NCBI GenBank assembly: GCA_050258555.1
Contig: JBLMZA010000119.1
Location: 1 to 64,000 of the forward strand
Source of the DNA: CAISDA01 sp050258555
GTDB taxonomy: Bacteria; Bacteroidota; Ignavibacteria; UBA10030; UBA8401
Direction: 5' to 3'
Length of the DNA: 64,000 nucleotides
Each line of letters begins with the position of its first letter. Position 1 is the stretch's first letter. The translations under genes were made by a program, and so were the position numbers. Shown here piece by piece: positions 8,829 to 16,694 of the stretch. Below the pieces are notes generated by a model that saw only the letters and a program-made list of their open reading frames with translations, searched no databases and was not told the origin of the DNA.

Positions 8829-8844
8829 TGACACAATGACACAA
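8829..8844. repeat. Tandem octamer TGACACAA x2 upstream of dnaK
   Basis: Two exact head-to-tail copies of TGACACAA (8829-8836, 8837-8844) lie about 190 bp upstream of the dnaK start in a region that is otherwise non-coding. They could be a regulator site; the arrangement is seen only once in the window. Confidence 0.4.
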
Positions 8845-8970
8845 GGAAGCTTCTTCTCCGGCGGCGCTTGAAGCCGGCGGCCAATGTCTTTTTCAACACG
8901 CATTTGCGGAAAAGGTTGCATCAGGAAAAAGGCCTGGGCCGGAATTTTTCATATTTCCGTGGGCGGCGCC

Positions 8971-9000
8971 TTGACATTGCGCCGAAGTTTTCTTTACCTT
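8971..9000 (+). promoter_or_regulatory. Putative promoter of birA-coaX
   Basis: TTGACA (8971-8976), an 18-bp spacer and TACCTT (8995-9000) lie 30 bp before the birA start. A very similar TTGATA-17-TACCTT occurs before the DUF3857 gene at 41196-41224, which suggests that TACCTT is a real -10 variant in this organism. Confidence 0.5.
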
Positions 9001-9029
9001 AAGCATCACTTTTTGAAGGAACTTCATCC

Positions 9030-9857
9030 GTGCCGGACCAGCCGACAGACCGTCCCCTTTCGATCGATGCGATCACAGCCGACCTGCACACGTACGTGTT
9101 CGGACGGAAGATGTTCGTGCTCGATACGATCGCCTCGACGAATGAATTTGCCAAATCGCTCAATCCGGAAGAAGGACCGCACGGGACGGTCGTGACGGCC
9201 GAAGAGCAGCTCTCGGGCAAGGGCCGGCTCGGACGGCGCTGGGAGTCGCAGCGCTCGAAGAATCTCCTCTTTTCCATTTTGCTGCGCCCCGATGAGGCCG
9301 AAAGCCTCAAGGCGCCTCTCATTCCCTTTGCAGCAGCCGTGGCTGCATCCGAAGCCATCGAGCTCGCGACGGGTCTGCAGGTGGAATGCAAATGGCCGAA
9401 CGATCTCCTGATCGGAAAGAAAAAAGTCTGCGGCATGCTGCTTGAATCGTCGATGATGGGATTCCGCATCGAAAAGATCGCGCTCGGCATCGGCGTGAAT
9501 GTGAATCAGGACGACTTTCCCGCAGCACTCCTTCCGCATGCCACATCGCTTCTGATCGAGGGCGGCGCTCCTGTCGACAGGAGCCGGCTCTTGCAGCATA
9601 TGCTCGCCTCGCTCGAGATGCAGTATGCGCGGCTGCTCAACGAGCCGGTCGAGCTGATGCTGAACGCCTGGAAGAAGAGAAGTGCCATGTTCGGCACGCG
9701 CATCACGGTGCGCAAGGCGCAGGGCGCCATCGAAGGCGTCGCCGAAGAACTCGCGACGGACGGCTCGCTTCTGATCCGCCTCGATGACGGCACACTCCAC
9801 ACGGTCCGCGCCGGCGATGTTTCACTCGGCTATGAGCAGGACTTCCTGCACCACTAA
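9030..9857 (+). CDS. birA: Biotin--[acetyl-CoA-carboxylase] ligase
   Basis: 275 residues. Activates biotin to biotinyl-AMP and transfers it to the biotin carboxyl carrier protein. The ligase core shows GKGRLGRRW (biotinyl-AMP loop, equivalent to GRGRRGR), CKWPNDLLI and KVCGMLLES, followed by a small C-terminal SH3-like domain (GVAEELATDGSLLIRL). The N-terminal winged helix of E. coli BirA is absent, so this is a class I ligase that should not repress transcription. The start is GTG at 9030 with GAAGGA 10 bp upstream. coaX follows after 13 bp and is probably cotranscribed, joining two cofactor genes often found together in FCB genomes. Confidence 0.94.
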   Translation: MPDQPTDRPLSIDAITADLHTYVFGRKMFVLDTIASTNEFAKSLNPEEGPHGTVVTAEEQLSGKGRLGRRWESQRSKNLLFSILLRPDEAESLKAPLIPFAAAVAASEAIELATGLQVECKWPNDLLIGKKKVCGMLLESSMMGFRIEKIALGIGVNVNQDDFPAALLPHATSLLIEGGAPVDRSRLLQHMLASLEMQYARLLNEPVELMLNAWKKRSAMFGTRITVRKAQGAIEGVAEELATDGSLLIRLDDGTLHTVRAGDVSLGYEQDFLHH

Positions 9858-9870
9858 CACACACACACAC

Positions 9871-10677
9871 ATGATCCTCGCCATCGATATCGGCAACACA
9901 CACACCGTTTTCGGCATCTACGACAAACAGAAACTCCTGGGCGACTGGCGCGTCACCAGCTTCGTCTCGCGCACGGAGGACGAGCTCGGCGCACTGGTCA
10001 GCACGTTCTGCGAGAGCGCCGGCATCGCGCTGAAGAAGATCACCTCCGTCGGCATCTCCTCCGTCGTACCGAACCTGACCGATATCGCGAGCCTGATGTC
10101 GAGGAAATATTTTTCGATCGAACCCGTGATCGTCTCGGCCGATCTGCCGCTCGGACTTCCCATCCGCTACGACGATCCGCGCGCCGTCGGCGCCGACCGC
10201 CTCTGCAACGCCGTGGCGGCGCATGCGAAGTACAAGGGACCGCTGGTGATCGTCGATTTCGGAACGGCCACGACGTTCGACGTCGTCTCGGAACGCGGAG
10301 AATATCTGGGAGGAGTGATCGCTGCCGGCATCGAAACACAGGCCGGAGAACTGCATCGGCGCGCGGCAAAGCTGCCGAAGATCGATCTGCGGTTTCCGCC
10401 GAAGATCATCGGCACCAATACGGTGCATTCGATGCAGGCGGGCATTCTCTACGGAGCGCTCGATGCGATGGAAACGATGATCCGCCGCATCTCGAAGGAG
10501 CTCGACGATTATCCGACGGTGATCGCCACAGGAGGATTTTCGGGACTCATGACGCAGCACTCGAAGCTCATCAACAAATGCGAGCCGGCGCTCGTGCTTG
10601 AAGGCATACGCCTGATTGTCGAGCGTATCGAAGGCGCGAAGCAGAAGCCCGCCCTCAAGACGGTAAAGAAGAAATAA
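9871..10677 (+). CDS. coaX: Type III pantothenate kinase
   Basis: 268 residues. Phosphorylates pantothenate, the first step of coenzyme A synthesis; the type III enzyme needs a monovalent cation and is not feedback-inhibited by CoA. The ASKHA-fold motifs are AIDIGNTHTVFGIY (phosphate 1), RAVGADRLCNAVAAH (substrate binding) and VDFGTATTFDVVSE (phosphate 2). The ATG at 9871 directly follows a (CA)n tract with no Shine-Dalgarno, so translation may be coupled to birA or depend on the unstructured leader. A basic tail ends the protein (QKPALKTVKKK). The gene is followed by a bidirectional inverted repeat. Confidence 0.95.
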   Translation: MILAIDIGNTHTVFGIYDKQKLLGDWRVTSFVSRTEDELGALVSTFCESAGIALKKITSVGISSVVPNLTDIASLMSRKYFSIEPVIVSADLPLGLPIRYDDPRAVGADRLCNAVAAHAKYKGPLVIVDFGTATTFDVVSERGEYLGGVIAAGIETQAGELHRRAAKLPKIDLRFPPKIIGTNTVHSMQAGILYGALDAMETMIRRISKELDDYPTVIATGGFSGLMTQHSKLINKCEPALVLEGIRLIVERIEGAKQKPALKTVKKK

Positions 10678-10684
10678 TTGTTCA

Positions 10685-10742
10685 TGTGGGGCGAAGTCGG
10701 AAATGATCCACGCGCTAAGCGCGGTTATTATCGCTTCGCCCC
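10685..10742. terminator. Bidirectional terminator / GGGGCGAAG intergenic repeat copy 1
   Basis: Arms GGGGCGAAG (10688-10696) and CTTCGCCCC (10734-10742) enclose a second small hairpin (CGCGC-TAA-GCGCG). It separates the convergent coaX and TonB-receptor genes, with T runs on the plus side. A close copy occurs at 51263-51321, sharing the outer arms, the GGAAATGAT segment and the inner ACGCGC hairpin. Confidence 0.65.
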
Positions 10743-10752
10743 TTTTCTTTTC

Positions 10753-13281
10753 TCAAAATTCCACGGCCAATCCCACAATCGGAAAGAACGCGTACTGGTA
10801 GACGTTGTCTTTCGTCCCGTCGCTTGAGTACGAATACCCCGCCAGATTCTTCCGGTTATACACGTTCTGCAGCGCCACGATCATCACGATATTGTACGCA
10901 TCCTTATGCCAGCGGCTCAGCCACTGGAGATCGAGCCGGTGGTAGGCAGGCAGACGCTGCGAATTGAGCTCGGTGCCGGCCTGCCATGTGCCGCGCGACC
11001 AGGTGATGCCTCCCTCGCGCTTCTGAATGTCCTCTGTGAAGACGCGCGGCGTCTCGGGCTTGCCCGATGAATACCGGAATCGGAAGCTCACTTCCATATC
11101 ATCCGAAAAGGGCAGAATGTACGACGCATAACGGAGCACATCCGGCGCCGCATCGAGCGTCGAGCGCACACCGCGCACGACCGTGCCTGCCACCACCGTC
11201 ATGAGCAGCGGAAAATCGTAATCTGACCGATACGTACCGCGATTGATCGGCGCATAGCCCGGCAGATCGAGCCTCGGATCATTGGTGCGCGTCGAGGAAT
11301 AGGACAGCGAGAATGTGCCGTAGAAATCCTCGATCTGCTTCTGCTGTATGAAAAGCTCGATGCCGCGAGAGGTTCTTTTGCCGATGCTCAACTTCCGATC
11401 CGAACGGAACGTCCGGTCCGCCATATAGATGAGCTCCTCGCTTACCGGCAGATGGTCATACTGCTTGTAATACGCCTCGATGGTCGCCTTGAGTCCCTCC
11501 CCCATCACATGCTCGATGCCCGCCACGACGTGCCGCGCATGGGCGTTGTCCAGAAACCTGTTTTTCGTGCCGCCCCGGTTGTCGCCGTAGTACGGAAGGG
11601 AAAGATTCTGATAGTATTCGCCATAGGCCACCGTAAACTTCGTCGTCAACGGGATGAGCTCATACGCGATATCCGCTCTCGGGCTCCAATTGCCTTTTTT
11701 CGAATACGTGAAGTAATCGTAGCGCACGCCGGCGGTCGCCGTAAGGCGGGAGGTCAGGGCGATTTTGTCGCTGATGTAGGCGCCGGCTTTCGACTGATCG
11801 CCGAAGCCGAGCTCCATCTCGACGCGGCCGTTGTCGAATGTCGAAAGCGCATCCCATGTGCCGTCGTGATTGAAATCGTAGCGGAGCGTATCGGAATTGA
11901 ACATGACATTGTTCGTGAATTTTCCGATTGTCAGCACGCGGCCGCCCACGGCCAGCTCATGGCCCGCATGAATGTGGTAGAGCATGTCGTACTTGAGTCC
12001 GAGCATCCGCTCTGTCGAGTGATTCATGAACGTCGGATCGGACAGGAGCTTCCTGTACTGCACAACGCGTCCCTGTCCGTCATATTCCCGGTACATGAAG
12101 TCCTCATTCACATCCACATCGTATGTGTTGCCGTGCATGTAGAGCGAAAGCAGCGAATAGCCCTTGTCGCCGTAGAGCGTGCGGAGCGTGGCGCCGGCGG
12201 CGAACTGCTGCGAATGCACGTCGACATTTTCCACGCCGGTCGAATCGCGCACAAAGAGTTTCTGCGTATTCTTTTCATCCGGCTTCCCTTCGAACATGAT
12301 CTTGTCGGAGCCGAAGATGCCCGTCACGATGAGCTTCTGCGACGCCGAGAGATCGTATGTGATCTTGCCCTGCACGTCGTAATATTTCGGAATGGCGGTC
12401 AATCCGAGCGAGGACATGCCGGTGACCATATCGACGAACTCGAGCAGGCTCTGGCGCGCCGAGACGATCCACGACCCCTTCTTCTGGGCGAAGCCGCCTT
12501 CGAACACGCTCCCGATGCCGGCCATGTTCATCGCGGCTTCGCCTGCCAGTGAACGCTCGCGGTCGCCTTCCCTGAGCGAGATATCCATGACCGACGAGAG
12601 CTTGTCTCCGTAGGCGGCCGGAAAGCCGCCGCTGGAAAAACGGATATCCTCGATCAGGTCGACATTCACCATATTGATGGGTCCGCCGGAATTGAACTGG
12701 TTGGGATAATGATTCGTCGTGGGGATTTCGATATTATCCATCACCGTGAGATTCTCATCGGGCGCGCCGCCGCGCACCAAGAGCTCGTTCGACTGGTCGT
12801 TGCTGTTGGCGACGGAAGGAAGATTCTGCACGATGCGCTGCATGTCCATGGCCGAGCCCGGAGAGCGCTTCACTTCGGCGCCGTTAAGACCGATCGTCGA
12901 GACTTCGCTGATCGAGCCTTCGCTGCTGAAATAGTCCGCCCGGACTTCGACGCCGCCCACTTCTACCGGCTCCTCATTCAGGCGCATTTTGACTTTCGTG
13001 CTGCGTCCGGTCGAAATGACGACGTTGGTCAGCACGGACTGGAGGTATCCCACTGCGGCGGCGCGAAGGCTGTATTCGCCCACCGGCACGGATTTGATTG
13101 TAAACATTCCCTGGGCGTCTGTCACGGCGCCGAGCGCCGGGCGCTCGATGACCACGACATTGACGCCGACCAGGGGCTGCTGCGTCGTGCCGTCGACGAT
13201 CTGTCCCGAGACCGAGCCGTTTTTTTCCTGTGCGGAGGCAGTGAAGAAAAGAGTGAAAATAAGGAGTACGAGAGTTTTCAT
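10753..13281 (-). CDS. TonB-dependent outer-membrane receptor with carboxypeptidase-regulatory domain
   Basis: 842 residues. Signal peptide MKTLVLLIFTLFFTASAQ (the 168 residues upstream in frame overlap yraN and are rejected). Residues about 22-105 form a carboxypeptidase-regulatory-like Ig domain (VSGQIVDGTTQQPLVGVNV), typical of FCB TonB receptors. The plug follows (about 130-250, with LPSVANSNDQSNELLVRGG and NHYPNQFNSGGPINMVN), then a roughly 22-strand beta barrel ending in aromatic Phe (LAVEF), as needed for BAM insertion. It should import a large substrate (siderophore, cobalamin or oligosaccharide) using TonB energy. No SusD partner or substrate-specific gene is adjacent, so the ligand is unknown. 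It ends 11 bp from the shared terminator with coaX. Confidence 0.92.
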   Translation of the reverse strand: MKTLVLLIFTLFFTASAQEKNGSVSGQIVDGTTQQPLVGVNVVVIERPALGAVTDAQGMFTIKSVPVGEYSLRAAAVGYLQSVLTNVVISTGRSTKVKMRLNEEPVEVGGVEVRADYFSSEGSISEVSTIGLNGAEVKRSPGSAMDMQRIVQNLPSVANSNDQSNELLVRGGAPDENLTVMDNIEIPTTNHYPNQFNSGGPINMVNVDLIEDIRFSSGGFPAAYGDKLSSVMDISLREGDRERSLAGEAAMNMAGIGSVFEGGFAQKKGSWIVSARQSLLEFVDMVTGMSSLGLTAIPKYYDVQGKITYDLSASQKLIVTGIFGSDKIMFEGKPDEKNTQKLFVRDSTGVENVDVHSQQFAAGATLRTLYGDKGYSLLSLYMHGNTYDVDVNEDFMYREYDGQGRVVQYRKLLSDPTFMNHSTERMLGLKYDMLYHIHAGHELAVGGRVLTIGKFTNNVMFNSDTLRYDFNHDGTWDALSTFDNGRVEMELGFGDQSKAGAYISDKIALTSRLTATAGVRYDYFTYSKKGNWSPRADIAYELIPLTTKFTVAYGEYYQNLSLPYYGDNRGGTKNRFLDNAHARHVVAGIEHVMGEGLKATIEAYYKQYDHLPVSEELIYMADRTFRSDRKLSIGKRTSRGIELFIQQKQIEDFYGTFSLSYSSTRTNDPRLDLPGYAPINRGTYRSDYDFPLLMTVVAGTVVRGVRSTLDAAPDVLRYASYILPFSDDMEVSFRFRYSSGKPETPRVFTEDIQKREGGITWSRGTWQAGTELNSQRLPAYHRLDLQWLSRWHKDAYNIVMIVALQNVYNRKNLAGYSYSSDGTKDNVYQYAFFPIVGLAVEF

Positions 13282-13304
13282 GGTGCGTTCAGAGAAAAGA
13301 GTGA

Positions 13305-13327
13305 AGGGCGAAGCAGCGCTTCGCCCT
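13305..13327. repeat. GGGCGAAG hairpin between yraN and the TonB receptor
   Basis: AGGGCGAAG (13305-13313) pairs with CTTCGCCCT (13319-13327) with a 5-base loop. It is related in core sequence to the inverted repeats at 10685, 28322 and 51263. It may act as a weak terminator for yraN; the T run is poor. Confidence 0.5.
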
Positions 13328-13366
13328 ACAATCATACGCACCGTTGGATGGATTGTTGCACCGGTA

Positions 13367-13732
13367 TCAGAATGCCGCGCGGAACTGACGCGTCTTGGCC
13401 TGGCCTTTTTCGGTGGTGACCGAAAAGACATCGAAGCGGCAGGGCTTCGATTCAAGATGGCGCAGCCAGAGAAACCCTTCGGCGGCGCGCCGGATGTAAT
13501 GCTGTTTGAGCGGTGTGACGGCTTCCTCCGGAAGCCCGAAGCGGGTGCCGCGGCGTGTCTTGACTTCCACAAACACGACTTCGTCGCGGTCTTTGACGAT
13601 GAGGTCGATCTCCCCGTGCCGGAAGATGAAGTTCTTCTCCAGCACTTCGCACCCCTGTTCGCGGTAGAATTGTTCGGCAAGCGATTCACCCGCCGTGCCG
13701 AGGATCTTTCTGTGACGCGTGTTCTTCTCCAT
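13367..13732 (-). CDS. yraN: YraN family protein (UPF0102, predicted endonuclease fold)
   Basis: 121 residues, the typical length. The family has a restriction-endonuclease-like fold related to Holliday junction resolvases, but its function is unproven. Family hallmarks are visible: LGTAGESLAEQFYREQGCEVL, then FRHGEIDLIVKD and VVFVEVKTRRGTRFG, giving the E..D-x(n)-ExK arrangement of the nuclease core. The start at 13732 fits the family N-terminus. sdaA lies 102 bp upstream on the same strand. Confidence 0.92.
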   Translation of the reverse strand: MEKNTRHRKILGTAGESLAEQFYREQGCEVLEKNFIFRHGEIDLIVKDRDEVVFVEVKTRRGTRFGLPEEAVTPLKQHYIRRAAEGFLWLRHLESKPCRFDVFSVTTEKGQAKTRQFRAAF

Positions 13733-13834
13733 CTTCCCCTCCCTCTTGTGTCTCTGTCCCCCAGAGCATACGAATGAGATGGCATCGCGTTGCTTAGCGG
13801 AAAGATACTACTTCAGAAGATGGAATTCAATTCC

Positions 13835-15040
13835 CTATTCGTCCACCTGGCCGTCGAAGAGCGCCAGACCTCCGGTCGAGGTTTCGCGGTAGAGGCTCGG
13901 CAGGTCCTTGCCCGTGCGCTTCATCGTTTCCACGGCCTTGTCGAAGCTGATGCGGTGCCGGCCGTCCGAGAGAATCGCATAGACGTTGTGATTGAGCGCG
14001 CGGCTTGCGGCGAAGGCATTGCGCTCGATGCAGGGAATCTGTACGAGCCCGCAGACGGGATCGCACGTGAGGCCGAGATGATGCTCGAGACCCATCTCTG
14101 CCGAATATTCGATCTGGTAGATCGTGCCGCCGAAGAGCTGCGTCGTGGCGGCGGAAGCCATGGCGCAGGCCGTGCCGATTTCCCCCTGGCATCCGACTTC
14201 GGCGCCGGCAATCGACGCGTTCGATTTCACGACATTGCCGAAGAGCCCTGCCGTCGCGATGGCCCGGCAGATCTTGCGGTCGCTGAACTGGTGCTCGGTC
14301 TTCAGATAATACAGCACGGCGGGCATCACGCCCGATGAGCCGCATGTGGGCGCGGTGACGATCACGCCGCCCGAGGCGTTCTCTTCGCTCACGGCCAGCG
14401 CATAGGAAAAAAGCAGGGCGCTTTTTCTGAGCGTGCCCGTGTAGCTTGCCGCGCGCACATGATGGTTGGCCGCCTTGCGCGGAAGATTGAGCACGCCGGG
14501 AAGCACGCCCTCGTTTTCCAATCCGCGCAGGATCGCCTCCTGCATCACGCGCCAGACTTCAGCCAAATACTCCCACAAGTCCGACTCTTCATGCTCTTCA
14601 ACGTATTCCCAAAACGAGCGGCCGTGCCTGTTGCAGTAGCGGAGGATGTCGTTCATCGTCGATGCGGGATAGATGCTCTTCGACTCGTTCGTGCTCGCCT
14701 CATCGACCACCGCGCCTCCGCCGATGCTGTAGGCGGTCCATTCCTCAATCGTGTTGCCATCCGCATCGAAGGCGTCGAACTTCATGCCGTTCGGATGCCG
14801 CGGCAAGACGGTCTCGGGCCGCCAGAGGATGTCGATCTTCCTTCCCTTGAACACATCCATGATCGTGATGTCGGTCAGGTGTCCCTTGCCTGTGGCGGCG
14901 AGGCTTCCGTAGAGCGTCACGCGATAGGATGCGGCCTCGGGCATGCGCCCGAGAAAGAGTTCGGCCGCCTTGCGCGGGCCCATCGTGTGCGAGCTCGAGG
15001 GCCCCGTGCCGATGCGATAGATGTTTTTGATGGATTCCAT
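13835..15040 (-). CDS. sdaA: L-serine ammonia-lyase (iron-sulfur dependent, single chain)
   Basis: 401 residues. Deaminates L-serine to pyruvate and ammonia using a [4Fe-4S] cluster. The N-terminal beta-type domain starts MESIKNIYRIGTGPSSSHTMGP. The C-terminal alpha-type domain carries VTAPTCGSSGVMPA, KSNASIAGAEVGCQGEIG and GLTCDPVCGLVQIPC, with the cluster cysteines. Both domains are in one chain, as in E. coli SdaA (454 residues), but somewhat shorter. The start at 15040 matches the family; the in-frame Met at 15064 lies inside the nuo terminator. It is probably monocistronic or cotranscribed with yraN. Confidence 0.95.
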   Translation of the reverse strand: MESIKNIYRIGTGPSSSHTMGPRKAAELFLGRMPEAASYRVTLYGSLAATGKGHLTDITIMDVFKGRKIDILWRPETVLPRHPNGMKFDAFDADGNTIEEWTAYSIGGGAVVDEASTNESKSIYPASTMNDILRYCNRHGRSFWEYVEEHEESDLWEYLAEVWRVMQEAILRGLENEGVLPGVLNLPRKAANHHVRAASYTGTLRKSALLFSYALAVSEENASGGVIVTAPTCGSSGVMPAVLYYLKTEHQFSDRKICRAIATAGLFGNVVKSNASIAGAEVGCQGEIGTACAMASAATTQLFGGTIYQIEYSAEMGLEHHLGLTCDPVCGLVQIPCIERNAFAASRALNHNVYAILSDGRHRISFDKAVETMKRTGKDLPSLYRETSTGGLALFDGQVDE

Positions 15041-15062
15041 ATGTGTAACTTTTAAGAAATAC

Positions 15063-15102
15063 AAAAGCGGCTTTCATCGTTCGAACAATGAAAGCCGCTT
15101 TT
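15063..15102 (-). terminator. Terminator of the nuo operon
   Basis: A perfect 15-bp inverted repeat (arms 15063-15077 and 15088-15102; AAAAGCGGCTTTCAT and its complement) with a 10-base loop, 27 bp after the nuoN stop codon and just upstream of sdaA. It is flanked by A/T on both sides. Confidence 0.9.
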
Positions 15103-15128
15103 GTTTTATCATTACGCTTGTACGGCTG

Positions 15129-16622
15129 TTATTTGATGCCGAACATCGCCACCGAATACTGGGCAAACTGTGTGAGCGGACCAAAATAGAGTCCGAGCAA
15201 AATCGTCGGGATCACCAGACACAGCAAAAGCACGCGAGCCGGCACCGGCGTGTCGATGAGCGTCGTTTCTGTGGTCGACTCGCGCAAAAACATGTTGCGG
15301 AAGACGCGCGCATAGTAATACAGCGAGATGACGCTGTTCATCACGCCGATCACGGCAAGCGTGATCATCTTCGCATTGATGAGCGCCGAGAAAATATAGA
15401 ACTTTCCGATGAAGCCGGCCGTGGGCGGAATGCCCGCAAGAGACACCAGGAAGATCGCCATCGCCACGGCCAGAAACGGAGCGCGCGCGCCGAGTCCCTT
15501 GTAGGACTCCATCGTCTCGCTGCCGGTCTTGTTGGCCACGAGCATCACCACGTAGAAGGCGCCGAGATTCATGAACATGTAGATGACGAAATAGAGCATC
15601 GTCGCAGAAAATCCGTCGTTGCCCAGCACCACGAGTCCCAGAAGCATGTAGCCCGCGTGCGCGATCGAGGAATAGGCCAAAAGACGCTTCACATTCTCCT
15701 GCCACAAGGCCACAAGGTTGCCCAAGGTCATCGTGAGCACCGAGAGCACGATGAGGATGCTCTGCGCGTCGACGCCCTGGAAGACCGCCCAGGCGCCGGG
15801 AGCGGCGATCACGCCGCCGTCGATGAAGACGACCTTGAATGCGCGCATGAGCATGCCGAAGCCCGCGGCTTTCGACGCCACCGAGAGAAACGCCGTGATC
15901 GTGATGGGCGCGCCTTCATACACATCGGGCGTCCAGAAGTGGAACGGCACGGCCGAGATCTTGTAGCCGAAGCCCACCATGAGGAAGATGCCGGCCACAA
16001 GAAGCGCCGTGATCGAGACCGTGCCCGAGGCGATCGCCGCATTGATCGAAAAGATGTTCATCGTGCCGGTGAGTCCGTAGACGATCGAGATGCCGTAGAG
16101 CATCACGCCGCTCGAGAACGCGCCGTAGAGCAGGTACTTGAGCGAGGCCTCGGAGGAATCCTTCTCGGCTTTCATCGAGCCGGAAAGAATGTAGGAGCTG
16201 AGGCTCGTGAGTTCGAGCGTCACATACATCACCAGGAGATCCGTCGCGCTGACCATGAGGAACATGCCGAGCGCCATGGCGGCAAGAAGCGTGAAATATT
16301 CGCCGCGCCGTGAGCGCATCGCTTCCACCTCGTTCGAAGAAAGCGAGAAGAGCACGATGAGCGCCGCGCATCCGAGAATGACGATCTTGAAGTAATGGGA
16401 AAACGGATCGATCACGAGAGCGCCGTTGAAGAGCGAGGCGCTCAGTCCGGACTGCAGCCCCAGAAGCACGCCGGTGGCGATGAAGCCTCCGAGCACCGTA
16501 CCGGCGACGATGCCGGGCCGGTTCTTATAGATGAGATCCGCCAGGATCGCCGCGCAGAATGTCAGCGTCAGCGCGATCTCGGGCTTGATGAATGCCAGGT
16601 TGTTGATGATTTGTGCGAGCAT
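15129..16622 (-). CDS. nuoN: NADH-quinone oxidoreductase subunit N
   Basis: 497 residues, mostly hydrophobic, with about 14 predicted membrane helices. It is one of the three antiporter-like proton-pumping subunits of complex I, in the inner membrane. The conserved antiporter motifs are visible, including ELTSLSSYILSG with the essential Glu, FHFWTPDVYEGAP and AYSSIAHAGYMLLG. It is the last gene of the operon (72 bp after nuoM) and is followed by the terminator. Start MLAQIINNL at 16622. Confidence 0.96.
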   Translation of the reverse strand: MLAQIINNLAFIKPEIALTLTFCAAILADLIYKNRPGIVAGTVLGGFIATGVLLGLQSGLSASLFNGALVIDPFSHYFKIVILGCAALIVLFSLSSNEVEAMRSRRGEYFTLLAAMALGMFLMVSATDLLVMYVTLELTSLSSYILSGSMKAEKDSSEASLKYLLYGAFSSGVMLYGISIVYGLTGTMNIFSINAAIASGTVSITALLVAGIFLMVGFGYKISAVPFHFWTPDVYEGAPITITAFLSVASKAAGFGMLMRAFKVVFIDGGVIAAPGAWAVFQGVDAQSILIVLSVLTMTLGNLVALWQENVKRLLAYSSIAHAGYMLLGLVVLGNDGFSATMLYFVIYMFMNLGAFYVVMLVANKTGSETMESYKGLGARAPFLAVAMAIFLVSLAGIPPTAGFIGKFYIFSALINAKMITLAVIGVMNSVISLYYYARVFRNMFLRESTTETTLIDTPVPARVLLLCLVIPTILLGLYFGPLTQFAQYSVAMFGIK

Positions 16623-16694
16623 TTGTATTCAAGAGCTGATGAATGAAGGCCGGACACCGTCTGTCCGGCTCAACCGAAAAAAGAGTGAAACCGC

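Noticed and set aside
8640..9029. CIRCE element before dnaK
   Set aside because: No TTAGCACTC-N9-GAGTGCTAA-like repeat is present; only a 7-bp ACTGCCA hairpin and a tandem octamer.
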